Source: CALMEC01 sp963706315
Lineage (GTDB): Bacteria > Actinomycetota > Thermoleophilia > Miltoncostaeales > Miltoncostaeaceae
Direction of reading: 5' to 3'
Length of the DNA stretch: 64,000 bases
Assembly: GCA_963706315.1 (NCBI GenBank)
Contig: CAVPMA010000015.1
Coordinates: 915,744 to 979,743 of the forward strand
Numbering within the stretch: position 1 is the stretch's first letter; the number at the start of each line of letters is the position of its first letter. Both the position numbers and the translations under genes were made by a program. Below the pieces are notes generated by a model. The model did not search any database. It was not told the origin of the DNA and saw only the letters and a list, made by a program, of their open reading frames with translations. Shown here one piece after another: positions 1 through 8,238 of the stretch.

Positions 1-657
1 GCCGGTGCGATCGCCGCCGGCGCGGCGGTCGGTGAGCTGCGGCGCTTGCGGCTCCTGACCTCAGAGGCGCACTGGGGCCAGCTTCGTCTCGCGCTGGGCG
101 CGGCACTCGAGCGGTACGGGGGCGAGGCGCCCGACGCGGCCACCGTCGAGGCGCTGGAGCTGACGCTCGACGACAACCCGGAGAATGCGTTCGCCCTGGC
201 CGTCGCCGACGAGGCGGGCCGGTCCCTCGCCGCGGTGTTCGAGCGCAACGCCGATCGGCTCGCGCTGATCGAGGCTCGTCTCGTCGGCGGCGCGGCGGGC
301 GACGTCGACGTTGCGCTGGTGATCGGCGCGATGGTCGTCGACCTCCTCGACTTCGACCCGGAGGACTTCGAGCAGGAGATCGCGGCGTACGTCGGCGCGG
401 GGGAGACCGACGCTGCCCGCGCGGAGCTCGCCCGGTCGACGGGTGACCTCGACTCGCGCGAATGGGCCCGCGAAGAGCTCCGGCGGATCGACGCGCCCGA
501 CGCGCCGATCGCCTCGCGGTCCCTCGCCGCGATCGCCGCGGGGGCTCCGCCGGAGGATCCGGCGGCGGACGCGGTCTGGGTGGCGGCGATCCTCGCGCTC
601 GTCGAGCAGGCGGTGGAGTACGCGGTGGTGAGCAGCCAGAACGGAGGCGATGCCTGA
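1..657 (+). CDS. Hypothetical protein, 5' end outside window
   Basis: This frame is open from the first base, so the gene probably begins upstream; the first in-window start would be TTG at 46. The visible part is about 218 residues, rich in Ala, Glu and Asp and predicted mostly helical. It begins with a hydrophobic Ala/Gly stretch followed by ELRRLRLL, which may be the end of a membrane segment. I recognise no family or catalytic motif. Its stop overlaps the start of the following HAD hydrolase, so the two are probably co-transcribed and translationally coupled. Confidence 0.6.
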   Translation, partial: AGAIAAGAAVGELRRLRLLTSEAHWGQLRLALGAALERYGGEAPDAATVEALELTLDDNPENAFALAVADEAGRSLAAVFERNADRLALIEARLVGGAAGDVDVALVIGAMVVDLLDFDPEDFEQEIAAYVGAGETDAARAELARSTGDLDSREWAREELRRIDAPDAPIASRSLAAIAAGAPPEDPAADAVWVAAILALVEQAVEYAVVSSQNGGDA

Positions 658-1313
658 GCGGCCGATGGGCCACGTTCGACTGCTACGGCACCCTGATCGA
701 CTGGGAGGGTGGCCTCCGGTCGGCGTTCCGGTCGGTCTGGCCGGACGCAGACGCCGACGTGTTGCTTCGCCGTCACCACGCCGTCGAGCCGCTCGTGCAG
801 GAGGGCCGCGACCTTCCCTACCGTGAGGTGCTCGCCCGGTGCCTCGAGGCGGTGGCGGCGATCGAGGGCCGGTCGCTCGCCGTCAGCGACAGGCTCGCCC
901 TGGCCGAGTCGCTTCCCTCGTGGTCGCCGTTCCCCGAGGTGCCGCAGGGGCTCGCCGAGCTCCGCGTGCGGGGCTGGCGGCTGGGGATCCTGTCGAACAC
1001 AGATCCGGACCTCCTCGCCGCGTCGATCGGGAACATCGGGGTCGAGGTGGACCTGCGGATCACCGCCGCCGAGGTCGGCTCGTACAAGCCGGCGTACGGT
1101 CACTGGCGGCGGTTCTTCGCGGTGAGCGGCGCCGACCCCGCCCGTCATGTCCACGTGGCGGCAAGCCTGTTCCACGACATCGCGCCGGCGGCCGACCTCG
1201 GGGTGCCGGCGGTGTGGGTCAACCGGCTCGCGGAGACGAGCCCGCTGCCGCGCACGGCGGAGCTCGCCGACCTGAGCGGGCTCCCGGACACTCTCGACGC
1301 GATCGTCCCCTAG
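654..1313 (+). CDS. HAD-superfamily hydrolase (haloacid dehalogenase-like), CTG start
   Basis: A 219-residue HAD hydrolase. Motif I is FDCYGTLIDW near residues 8-17, with the nucleophile Asp9. Motif II is the SNTD segment near residue 107. A Lys in GSYKPAYGHW is followed by a degenerate acidic motif (FHDIAPA). The family dephosphorylates or dehalogenates small molecules, and the substrate here is unknown. No ATG, GTG or TTG lies in this frame between the upstream gene and motif I. CTG at 654 sits six bases after a good GGAGG ribosome site at 643-647. The ATG at 650 is in another frame and too close to that site. The start overlaps the stop of the preceding gene. Confidence 0.82.
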   Translation: MSGRWATFDCYGTLIDWEGGLRSAFRSVWPDADADVLLRRHHAVEPLVQEGRDLPYREVLARCLEAVAAIEGRSLAVSDRLALAESLPSWSPFPEVPQGLAELRVRGWRLGILSNTDPDLLAASIGNIGVEVDLRITAAEVGSYKPAYGHWRRFFAVSGADPARHVHVAASLFHDIAPAADLGVPAVWVNRLAETSPLPRTAELADLSGLPDTLDAIVP

Positions 1314-1382
1314 CCGTCGCGTCGCCGGGTGTCACTCGCGGGGCGGCACGCCGCAGTCGGCGAGGACGACGCGTCGTATCGC

Positions 1383-1420
1383 GACGCCAATTGACGTCGT
1401 CGCCGACGCCAATTGGCGCG
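1383..1420. repeat. Two copies of a GACGCCAATTG palindromic motif
   Basis: GACGCCAATTGACG (1383-1396) and GACGCCAATTGGCG (1405-1418) lie 22 bp apart in the convergent gap between the HAD gene and the metF-like gene. CGCCAATTGGCG is a perfect palindrome. The same motif occurs four times upstream of dnaK at 6133-6214, so it is a recurrent element of this genome. Confidence 0.7.
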
Positions 1421-1474
1421 TGGGGCCGCGCGACGCGATCGACCCGCTTCGACACGCGGATGGACTCAGGGAGT

Positions 1475-1494
1475 GACGGCCCCGCGGGGCCGTC
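1475..1494 (-). terminator. Perfect 20-bp palindrome at the 3' end of the metF-like gene
   Basis: GACGGCCCCG followed directly by its exact inverse forms a 10-bp stem that overlaps the stop codon of the minus-strand reductase. There is no T-tract. It could act as a transcription terminator or 3' end stabiliser. Confidence 0.45.
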
Positions 1495-2410
1495 AAGCGC
1501 CCTGGGCGATCCCGGCGCGCTCGAGGATCTCCGGCACCGATTCCTCCCACGCCACCGCCATGACGTGGCAGCCGGCGACGCCCTCGGTCTCGCGGAGACG
1601 CTCGATGACCTCGACGCAGATGCGCTTGCCTTCCTCGCCCTCGTCGTCGGCCTGCTCCATCCGGCGGATCAGCTCGTCGGGCACCTCGACCCCCCACACC
1701 TTGTCGCGCATGTGGATCGCCATGCGCAGGTGCTTGAACGGCCCGACGCCGATGATCAGCTTCGGCCACGACGGCAGGTCGGCCGCCCGGAGTCGCTCGA
1801 GGAACTCGTCGAGGGCATCCGGCATGTAGGTGATCTGCGTCTGGAAGAAGTCCGCCCCGGCCTCGAGCTTGGCGCGGATCTTCTGGATCTCGATGTCGGC
1901 GTCCGGCGCGAACGGGTTCGCCGTCGCGCCGATGTGCAGGTACGGCGCCTCGCCCTTGAGCTCCTCCGACTCCGCGTTTGCGAAGTGGCCCGAGCGGAGC
2001 GAGCCCTGGAGCCGCAGCAGGGCCATCGTGTCGATGTCGTTGACGACCGCGGCGTCAGGGTGGTTCCCGATGTTGATCGGGTCGCCGCTCATGGCGAGGG
2101 TGTTGTGGATGCCCAGTGCGCTGGCGCCGAGCAGGTCGCTCGTGATCGCCATCCGGTTGCGGTCGCGAACGGTGATCTGCATCACCGGCTCCGCACCGGC
2201 CTCCAGGGCGATCCGCCCGGCGGCGATCGGCGACATGCGCGACTGCGCGGTCTGGTTGTCGGTGATGTTGACGGCATCGCAGACCGGGCCGAGCAGGAGC
2301 GCTTTCTCGATGACGGCCATCGGGTTGGCGTGCTTCGGCGGGCCCAGCTCGGCGGTGACGGCGAACCTGCCGTCGGTCAGCGTGCGCTCCAGTCGTGTGG
2401 GAGTTGGCAT
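1493..2410 (-). CDS. Methylenetetrahydrofolate reductase-like protein (MetF family)
   Basis: A 305-residue TIM-barrel protein of the 5,10-methylenetetrahydrofolate reductase family, which uses FAD to reduce methylene-THF for methionine synthesis. Seen in order: an FAVTAELGPPKHAN segment near the N terminus, AVNITDNQTA near residues 50-59, LAMSGDP near residue 105 (the family's folate/flavin-binding region), GATANPF, and FFQTQITY near residues 184-191. The length matches bacterial MetF. The start is the ATG at 2410, because homology begins at MPTPTRLERTL and the long upstream extension is not protein-like. The ITDNQTAQSRMSP type is common among MetF-like proteins of actinobacteria, some of which may have substrates other than methylene-THF. 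Confidence 0.82.
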   Translation of the reverse strand: MPTPTRLERTLTDGRFAVTAELGPPKHANPMAVIEKALLLGPVCDAVNITDNQTAQSRMSPIAAGRIALEAGAEPVMQITVRDRNRMAITSDLLGASALGIHNTLAMSGDPINIGNHPDAAVVNDIDTMALLRLQGSLRSGHFANAESEELKGEAPYLHIGATANPFAPDADIEIQKIRAKLEAGADFFQTQITYMPDALDEFLERLRAADLPSWPKLIIGVGPFKHLRMAIHMRDKVWGVEVPDELIRRMEQADDEGEEGKRICVEVIERLRETEGVAGCHVMAVAWEESVPEILERAGIAQGA

Positions 2411-2519
2411 CGTTGCGAGGCTAGCAAGAACCCCGGAGCAGCCCACGGGCGGCATGCGCGGTTCGGGTCGTTCATCGTGAGCCATCAGGGTCCGGGGATC
2501 GGCTGCCGATGAGACGGGT

Positions 2520-3809
2520 ATGCCGCCTCGATCTTCGGCTGCCACGCCCTGGTCGTGCTCCGGCGCGCGCCGTGCGTGCCTGATGCTCGTCTTGGGCCTG
2601 GTCGCGCTGCTCGGGTTGCGCGCGCCGGCACACGCGTGGGGCCACGACGGCCCGCATGCCGACGACTTCGCCGGTGCACGCGAGCTCCCCGCGCCGCCGG
2701 GCGTCGATGCCGCGCCCGTGATCACGACCGGGATCGCTCCGCTGACGGTCGCCCGCGGTCCGCGAACGACGGCGGTCGTGATGTTCGACTTCGCGGGGTC
2801 GGCATCTTCGCCGTTCACGGCGGACGCCGTCCGGACGGCGATCTTCACCGGCGCGGGCTCTGTCAACGCGTTCGAGCAGGAGCAGTCGTTCGGGGCGATC
2901 TCCTTCGCGGGCAAGCTGCGCGCAGACGGGGACATCTTCGGCTCGTACTCGATCTCGTCGAGCACCGCGGTGTGCGATCCCGACACATGGATGTTCGCTG
3001 CGAACGCCGCCGCCACGGCCGCCGGCGTCGACCTCACCGGCTATCAGCACCGCATCTACCTCTTCCCCTACGTCGCGGCATGCGGCTGGGCCGGGGCCGC
3101 CGACATGCCGGGGAGCGACAGCTTCATCAACGGCACGCTGTCCGTACGGGTGATCGCCCACGAGCTCGGCCACAACATCGGCGCACAGCACGCCTCCACG
3201 ATCAGCTGTACGGACGGCGGCGTGCGCGTCGCGTTCTCGGCGTCGTGCACGCAGAGCGAGTACGGCGACCCGTTCGACGTGATGGGCGCCGCGTTGCGGC
3301 ACTCCGCCGCATTCCGCAAGGTCGAGTACGGCTTCCTGCCCGCGGCCGCCGCTGCGACGGTGGCCCGGTCGGGCACGTACCAGCTCACATCGGCAAGCGT
3401 GGCCGGGGGCGGCATCCAGTCGCTGCGGGTCAAGCGCGGCAATGCCGGCGACTACTGGTACGTCGAGCTTCGCAGTCCGGCCGGCGCGTTCGACAACTTC
3501 GGCGCCGCCGATCCGGCGGTGACAGGCGTCGGCATCCGCCTGGCGGGCGACTACGGCGTCGGGGTGCGCACCCGGCTTGTCGACACCACACCGCAGACGG
3601 GGACCTATGCCGACGCTCCGTTGCAGGCGGGTCAGCGGTTCACCGATCCGCTCTCCGGCATCTCGATCGCCGCCGACTCGGTCGCCCTCGGCATCGCGAC
3701 GGTCCGCGTGACGCTGCCGGGCGCGAGCGACACGCCGCCGCCACCGCCCCCCCGGGCGAGCCGTCGATCATCGCGCCGGATTCCCCGCCGCCCGCCCGGA
3801 TCGTCGTGA
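2520..3809 (+). CDS. Secreted M11/gametolysin-like zinc metalloprotease, frameshifted near C terminus
   Basis: A putative secreted peptidase. A signal peptide (hydrophobic core LMLVLGLVALLGL, then APAHA) ends near residue 40. The zinc motif HELGHNIGAQHA lies near residues 213-224 and is followed by a distant DVMG, probably the Met-turn (metzincin fold; peptidase M11-like). Two probable disulfide pairs occur. The frame reaches a proline run and then turns into low-complexity Arg/Ser at a run of seven C (3747-3753). One extra C would join it to the open frame ending at 4087, which encodes a beta-rich tail. The gene is therefore either a recent frameshift, a slippage-variable gene or a homopolymer base-call error. 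Confidence 0.72.
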   Translation: MPPRSSAATPWSCSGARRACLMLVLGLVALLGLRAPAHAWGHDGPHADDFAGARELPAPPGVDAAPVITTGIAPLTVARGPRTTAVVMFDFAGSASSPFTADAVRTAIFTGAGSVNAFEQEQSFGAISFAGKLRADGDIFGSYSISSSTAVCDPDTWMFAANAAATAAGVDLTGYQHRIYLFPYVAACGWAGAADMPGSDSFINGTLSVRVIAHELGHNIGAQHASTISCTDGGVRVAFSASCTQSEYGDPFDVMGAALRHSAAFRKVEYGFLPAAAAATVARSGTYQLTSASVAGGGIQSLRVKRGNAGDYWYVELRSPAGAFDNFGAADPAVTGVGIRLAGDYGVGVRTRLVDTTPQTGTYADAPLQAGQRFTDPLSGISIAADSVALGIATVRVTLPGASDTPPPPPPRASRRSSRRIPRRPPGSS

Positions 3810-4087
3810 CAGCGAGGCGGCTCGACCGCAAGCGGATCCTCGTACGAGTCGCGCTGCCGGCTCCCGACGGCGCTGATCGTTGCGCTGCGCGCCTCACGGG
3901 TCTGCGATGGGGCGCTTGTCGCATCGCGCCCGGGCGGACGGTCGCGTTCGCCCGGCTCGTCGCGGTCCGTCCACGCGTCGCGTCGATCGTCGCGGCGGTC
4001 CGCTTCGACGCCGGCGCCCCGCTCGTTGTGCGCCTGCGAGTGCCTCCGATCGGGCGTCCCGTGCGCGTCGTGCAGGCGATCCGCTGA
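3754..4087 (+). other. Out-of-frame C-terminal domain of the metalloprotease
   Basis: This frame encodes GEPSIIAPDSPPPARIVV, then a segment rich in Val, Arg and Leu that ends VRVVQAIR and stops at 4087. It has no start codon of its own and follows directly from the proline-rich linker if one C is added to the C7 run. It reads like a small secreted beta-sandwich or cell-surface domain. It is most simply the real C terminus of the preceding protease. Confidence 0.6.
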
Positions 4088-4185
4088 TTTCCGGCTCGGG
4101 GCGGTCGCTCCGAGCGCGAAAAGCGCAGGCAGGGCGAACGCACCCGCACGTTGACGACGTCCGCGGCGCCTGAGAACCTCATCTC

Positions 4186-5406
4186 GTGCTCGCCTGGGCC
4201 CCAAGCAGCGCTCGGCATGTCCGGGCATGCGTCTTCGCGGTAGCCGTCCTGATCGCCGCCGTCGCGGCCGTCGTCGCTACTCCGCTCGCGACCGCGGCGC
4301 CGACGGGGATCGTCGTGAGCACCAGTTCCACCCGCTCGAACGCGGTGCTGTTGAGCGGCGCGACCCTGGCCGGCAACCGGTACATCTTCGTCAACGGCTA
4401 CTCGCAGGCCCGGCGCGTGAGCTACGCGCTCGACGGCGGGGCGGCTGTGACGCGGTCGTCGCCGTTCGACTACGCCGGCACCAGGAGCAACGGTCGCGCG
4501 AACCCGCTCGATACGACCACCCTCGCCGACGGCACCCACACCCTGCGCGCGACGGTCACGCGAAGCGGCGGCGCCGTCATCGCCGACCTCGTCGCGACGT
4601 TCACGGTGACCAACCAGACGTCCCCTCCGCCTCCGCCGCCTCCGCCTCCGCCTCCGCCGCCTCCGCCACCGCCGCCTCCGCCTCCTCCGCCACCGCCGCC
4701 GTCGGGCGCGCGGAGCATCCTCGTTCCGGCCTACTTCTACCCTGGGGCCGACTGGACGCGCATGTGCGCGACGCTGCCGTCCGGTGCGATCGCCGTGATG
4801 AACCCGGGCTCCGGCCCGGGCGGAGCCGTCGACCCCGCCTACACGTCCGCGGTGAGCGCCTGCCGCTCACGTGGGGTCGGCGTGATCGGCTACGTCTACA
4901 CGTCCTACGGCGCACGGTCCTCCAGCGCGGTCCGCGCCGATGTGGACGCGTACTTCGCTCGCTACCCCGTGAGCGGGATCTTCTTCGACGAGGCGTCGAA
5001 CGACTCGTCCAAGCAGACGTACTACGCGTCGCTCTATCAGTACGTTCACGCGAAGAACGCCGGCTCGCTGACGGTCGTGACGAACCCGGGTGTGACGGCA
5101 TCGACCGCGTGGCAGCTCGACGGCGGCACGGCCGACATCGTGAACATCTTCGAGGGGAGTCCGTCCTCGTTCTCGTCGTGGAACCCGCCGGCGTGGGTGG
5201 CCACGCGCAACCCGGCCAAACTGGCCGCGATCATCTACGGGGCGAGCACGACCTCGACCATGCAGTCGACATGCTCACGGGCGTCGAGCCTGAATCTCGG
5301 CTGGACCTACGTGACGCCGGACGTCCTGTCGAACCCCTTCGACATCCTGCCGCCCGATCCGTACTGGACGAGCGAGCTCTCCGCCTGCGCGTCGTCCGGG
5401 GTCTGA
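4186..5406 (+). CDS. Secreted spherulin-4-like protein with polyproline linker
   Basis: A 406-residue exported protein. A signal peptide (VFAVAVLIAAVAAVVA, then ATAAP) is followed by an Ig-like domain of about 100 residues (LADGTHTLRATVT is typical of bacterial Big domains). Next comes an uninterrupted run of about 26 prolines, then a TIM-barrel domain of about 230 residues. The last domain resembles spherulin-4 proteins (GH135-related): ILVPAYFYPG, AVMNPGSGPG, VGVIGYVYTSYG and GIFFDEAS. The acidic FFDEAS pair is in the position of the catalytic acids of such glycosidases. It may act on extracellular galactosaminoglycan-type polymer, but the substrate is inferred from the family only. Start GTG at 4186. 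Confidence 0.75.
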   Translation: MLAWAPSSARHVRACVFAVAVLIAAVAAVVATPLATAAPTGIVVSTSSTRSNAVLLSGATLAGNRYIFVNGYSQARRVSYALDGGAAVTRSSPFDYAGTRSNGRANPLDTTTLADGTHTLRATVTRSGGAVIADLVATFTVTNQTSPPPPPPPPPPPPPPPPPPPPPPPPPPSGARSILVPAYFYPGADWTRMCATLPSGAIAVMNPGSGPGGAVDPAYTSAVSACRSRGVGVIGYVYTSYGARSSSAVRADVDAYFARYPVSGIFFDEASNDSSKQTYYASLYQYVHAKNAGSLTVVTNPGVTASTAWQLDGGTADIVNIFEGSPSSFSSWNPPAWVATRNPAKLAAIIYGASTTSTMQSTCSRASSLNLGWTYVTPDVLSNPFDILPPDPYWTSELSACASSGV

Positions 5407-5414
5407 CCACCCGA

Positions 5415-6056
5415 TCAGGGCCAGACGTCGGAGTCCTTGTGCAGGTCGAGGCGGCCGCCGTCGACGCACTCGGTGGTGCGGTAATCGTCGGGCATGTCGG
5501 GGTACACGACGCGCCAGTAGAACTCCGCGAGCTTCTGGGCCTCGCTCGCTGAGGCGCCGAGTCCTCGCGCGACCTGCGCGGTGTACTGCATGCCGTAACA
5601 CTCGGCGACCGCCTCGTTCGTCCACCCGCGCAGGTGGATCGCCTCGTGCGCGAGCACGTGGACGGCGACCGCGCTGTTGAACCGGACCTTCTTGTCACCC
5701 TTCTCGTAGTCCTTGAGCCATTTGCACGCGTCGCGCTTGATGTCGGTCTTGTCCGCGGGGTCGCCGTCTTCGTCGAACTGGACCGTGCCGAGCTCCTGCC
5801 CGATGTCCACGAGCTGCCCGAACATCCCCTGGCAGCGGACGCTCACGTTGCGGTGGGCGACTTCGCTCACGAGCTTGCCGTAGCGCCGCTCCGCGGCCTG
5901 CGCCCGGTATTCGAGCGCGCCCAGGACGATCACCGCGAGCGCCACCACCACGATCGTCTTCGGCCGCCGCTCGTAGTGCTTCACGTGCTTCCACACCAGC
6001 CACCCCACGACGATCGCGCCGAGGATCACCAGCAACAGTCTGACGCTGTAGTGCAT
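5415..6056 (-). CDS. Membrane-anchored protein with HExxH zinc-peptidase motif
   Basis: A 213-residue protein with two N-terminal membrane segments (about residues 5-22 and 34-50) and a soluble domain. The domain contains HEAIH at residues 137-141 and WTNEAVAE seven to eleven residues later, which could supply the third zinc ligand as in gluzincin-like peptidases. The family is not one I can name. The chosen start is the ATG at 6056. The longer open frame upstream only translates the 21-bp repeats (RQLA-type heptads), which is unlikely to be coding. The gene is divergent from the dnaK operon. Confidence 0.62.
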   Translation of the reverse strand: MHYSVRLLLVILGAIVVGWLVWKHVKHYERRPKTIVVVALAVIVLGALEYRAQAAERRYGKLVSEVAHRNVSVRCQGMFGQLVDIGQELGTVQFDEDGDPADKTDIKRDACKWLKDYEKGDKKVRFNSAVAVHVLAHEAIHLRGWTNEAVAECYGMQYTAQVARGLGASASEAQKLAEFYWRVVYPDMPDDYRTTECVDGGRLDLHKDSDVWP

Positions 6057-6132
6057 AGCGTCGACATCGGCACCCCGTACTCCCGCCTGAACGCCGCCCT
6101 CCCGCGCGCCGTCCCTCCCGGTGGGGTTGGGC

Positions 6133-6214
6133 GACGCCACTTGGCGTGCCGCGGACGCCAATTGACGCTCGGCGGACGCCGCTTGGCGTTCCCGCCACGC
6201 CAATTGGCGTGCCG
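6133..6214. repeat. Four 21-bp tandem palindromic repeats upstream of dnaK
   Basis: Copies start at 6133, 6154, 6175 and 6196, exactly 21 bp apart, with consensus GACGCCAATTGGCGTGCCG. Core variants are CACTTGG, CAATTGA, CGCTTGG and CAATTGG. Each unit is a near-palindrome (CGCCAATTGGCG), and the 21-bp period equals two helical turns, so all copies face the same side of DNA. They lie between the divergent HExxH protein and dnaK. A related pair occurs at 1383-1420. Confidence 0.85.
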
Positions 6215-6256
6215 CGAACGAGCCGTCGACCCATCCGCAGCGGGAGGCCTCCAAGA

Positions 6257-6286
6257 TTTGACATTAAGTGACTCAGGTTTCATACT
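6257..6286 (+). promoter_or_regulatory. dnaK promoter overlapped by a HAIR-like HspR operator
   Basis: The -35 box TTGACA (6258-6263) and -10 box CATACT (6281-6286) are separated by 17 bp. The half-sites TTTGACA (6257-6263) and ACTCAGG (6271-6277) with a 7-bp spacer match the HAIR layout CTTGAGT-N7-ACTCAAG at 10 of 14 positions. HspR is encoded in the same operon. Repressor bound here would cover the -35 box and the spacer. Confidence 0.7.
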
Positions 6287-6345
6287 GCGGAGAGATTCAG
6301 AACCTGACCAGCGTGGGAATCACGCGAAACGGAGGCACCACAAGC

Positions 6346-8235
6346 ATGGGAAAGACGATCGGTATCGACCTCGGCACGACGAACTCGTGCGTCGCCGTCC
6401 TCACCGGCGGTGAGCCGGAGGTCCTTCCGAACGCCGAGGGCGGGCGCACCACCCCGTCGGTCGTCGGGTTCGCGAAGACCGGGGAGCGCCTCGTCGGCGC
6501 CGTCGCGAAGCGGCAGGCGGTGACGAACCCCGAGAACACGGTGTTCAGCATCAAGCGGTTCATGGGCCGCAAGTACGCCGAGGTCGACGAGGAGATGAAG
6601 ATCGTCCCCTATGAGGTCGTCCGCGGCGCCAACGGCGACGCACGCGTGAAGGTCGCCGACAAGGAGTACTCGCCGCCGGAGATCAGCGCGATGATCCTGC
6701 AGAAGCTCAGGGCCGACGCCGAGGCGTTCCTCGGCGAGACGGTCACGGAGGCCGTCATCACCGTCCCGGCGTACTTCAACGACGCCCAGCGGCAGGCCAC
6801 CCGCGACGCCGGCAAGATCGCCGGCCTCGACGTCAAGCGCATCATCAACGAGCCGACCGCGGCCGCGCTGGCCTACGGGCTCGACAAGGGCGGCGACCAG
6901 ACCATCCTGGTGTTCGACCTCGGCGGCGGCACCTTCGACGTGTCGATTCTCGAGATCGGCGACGGCGTCTTCGAGGTCAAGGCCACCGCCGGCGACAACC
7001 ACCTCGGCGGCGACAACTTCGACAAGGCGATCGTCGACTGGATGACCGCCGAGTTCAAGCGCGAGCAGGGCATCGACCTCAGCGTCGACAAGATGGCGCT
7101 CCAGCGCCTCTACGAGGCGGCCGAGAAGGCGAAGATCGAGCTGTCCTCGACCTCCACCGCGCAGATCAACCTGCCGTTCGTCACCGCGGACCAGACCGGT
7201 CCGAAGCATCTCGACCTCACGCTCTCGCGGGCGAAGTTCGAGGAGCTCGCCGTGGACCTCCTGGACCGTCTCGTCGGGCCGACCAAGCAGGCCATCGCCG
7301 ACTCGGGCAAGGACGGGTCGATCGACCACATCGTGCTCGTCGGCGGCATGACCCGCATGCCGGCCGTCCAGGAGCGCGTGAAGCAGCTCACCGGCAAGGA
7401 GCCGCACAAGGGCGTCAACCCGGACGAGGTCGTCGCCATCGGCGCGGCCATCCAGGCGGGCGTGCTGGCCGGCGAAGTCAAGGACGTGCTGCTCCTCGAC
7501 GTCACCCCGCTGTCGCTGGGGATCGAGACCAAGGGCGGCGTGTTCACCCGGCTCATCGAGCGCAACACGACCATCCCGACGCGCAAGAGCGAGATCTTCT
7601 CGACCGCGGAGGACAGCCAATCGCAGGTCGAGATCCACGTCCTGCAGGGCGAGCGCGAGATGGCGAGCTTCAACAAGACCCTCGGGAAGTTCCAGCTCGT
7701 CGGGCTCCCGCCCGCGCCGCGCGGCGTTCCGCAGATCGAGGTCACCTTCGACATCGACGCGAACGGCATCGTGAACGTGTCGGCGAAGGATCTGGGCAGC
7801 GGCAACCAGCAGCAGATCCGCATCGAGGCGTCCAGCGGCCTGACCGACGACGAGATCCGCAAGATGGTGTCCGACGCCGAGTCGCACGCCGACGAGGACA
7901 AGCGGCTGCGGGCCCTCGCCGATGCGCGCAACAACGCGGAGGCCCGGGCACACGAGGGGGAGCGCCAGCTTCGCGAGCACGGCGAGATCATCGACGAGGA
8001 GCTCAAGCGCGACCTCGAGGGTGCGATCGCCGCCGCCAAGGAGGCCGCGCAGGGAGAGGACACCGACGACATCGAGGCCAAGACGCAGAGCCTCGTCGAT
8101 CTGCTCCACAAGTTCTCCGAGCAGGTCTACCAGAAGGCCGCGCAGACCCAGGCGGCCAACGGCGCCGGCGCGGCCGAGGAGCCGGTTGAGGACGCCGAGT
8201 ACGAGGTCATCGACGAAGAGAAGGAGGCAAGCTAA
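6346..8235 (+). CDS. dnaK: Molecular chaperone DnaK (Hsp70)
   Basis: A 629-residue Hsp70. The N-terminal ATPase domain begins MGKTIGIDLGTTNS, contains INEPTAAALAYG and LVFDLGGGTFDVS, and is followed by the linker DVLLLDVTPLSLG and the substrate-binding domain. The acidic C terminus ends YEVIDEEKE. It binds unfolded peptides in an ATP-driven cycle with DnaJ and GrpE, both encoded downstream. The start is the ATG at 6346, ten bases after GGAGG at 6331-6335; earlier in-frame codons lie too close to the promoter. It is the first gene of a heat-shock operon that is probably repressed by HspR. Confidence 0.98.
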   Translation: MGKTIGIDLGTTNSCVAVLTGGEPEVLPNAEGGRTTPSVVGFAKTGERLVGAVAKRQAVTNPENTVFSIKRFMGRKYAEVDEEMKIVPYEVVRGANGDARVKVADKEYSPPEISAMILQKLRADAEAFLGETVTEAVITVPAYFNDAQRQATRDAGKIAGLDVKRIINEPTAAALAYGLDKGGDQTILVFDLGGGTFDVSILEIGDGVFEVKATAGDNHLGGDNFDKAIVDWMTAEFKREQGIDLSVDKMALQRLYEAAEKAKIELSSTSTAQINLPFVTADQTGPKHLDLTLSRAKFEELAVDLLDRLVGPTKQAIADSGKDGSIDHIVLVGGMTRMPAVQERVKQLTGKEPHKGVNPDEVVAIGAAIQAGVLAGEVKDVLLLDVTPLSLGIETKGGVFTRLIERNTTIPTRKSEIFSTAEDSQSQVEIHVLQGEREMASFNKTLGKFQLVGLPPAPRGVPQIEVTFDIDANGIVNVSAKDLGSGNQQQIRIEASSGLTDDEIRKMVSDAESHADEDKRLRALADARNNAEARAHEGERQLREHGEIIDEELKRDLEGAIAAAKEAAQGEDTDDIEAKTQSLVDLLHKFSEQVYQKAAQTQAANGAGAAEEPVEDAEYEVIDEEKEAS

Positions 8236-8238
8236 GCC

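Noticed and set aside
4620..4702. Triplet-repeat mobile or structural DNA element
   Set aside because: The CCx repeat is in frame and encodes the polyproline linker of the secreted protein.
6133..6214. Possible CRISPR array
   Set aside because: Units are only 21 bp, internally palindromic, contiguous without unique spacers and not exact copies; no cas gene is present.
6057..6254. N-terminal extension of the HExxH protein through the 21-bp repeats
   Set aside because: The extension merely translates the repeat into RQLA-type heptads, while a good ATG at 6056 directly precedes the membrane segment.
6280..8109. Long open frame antisense to dnaK
   Set aside because: It mirrors the dnaK codon pattern on the opposite strand, lacks family-like sequence and is a GC-rich shadow.
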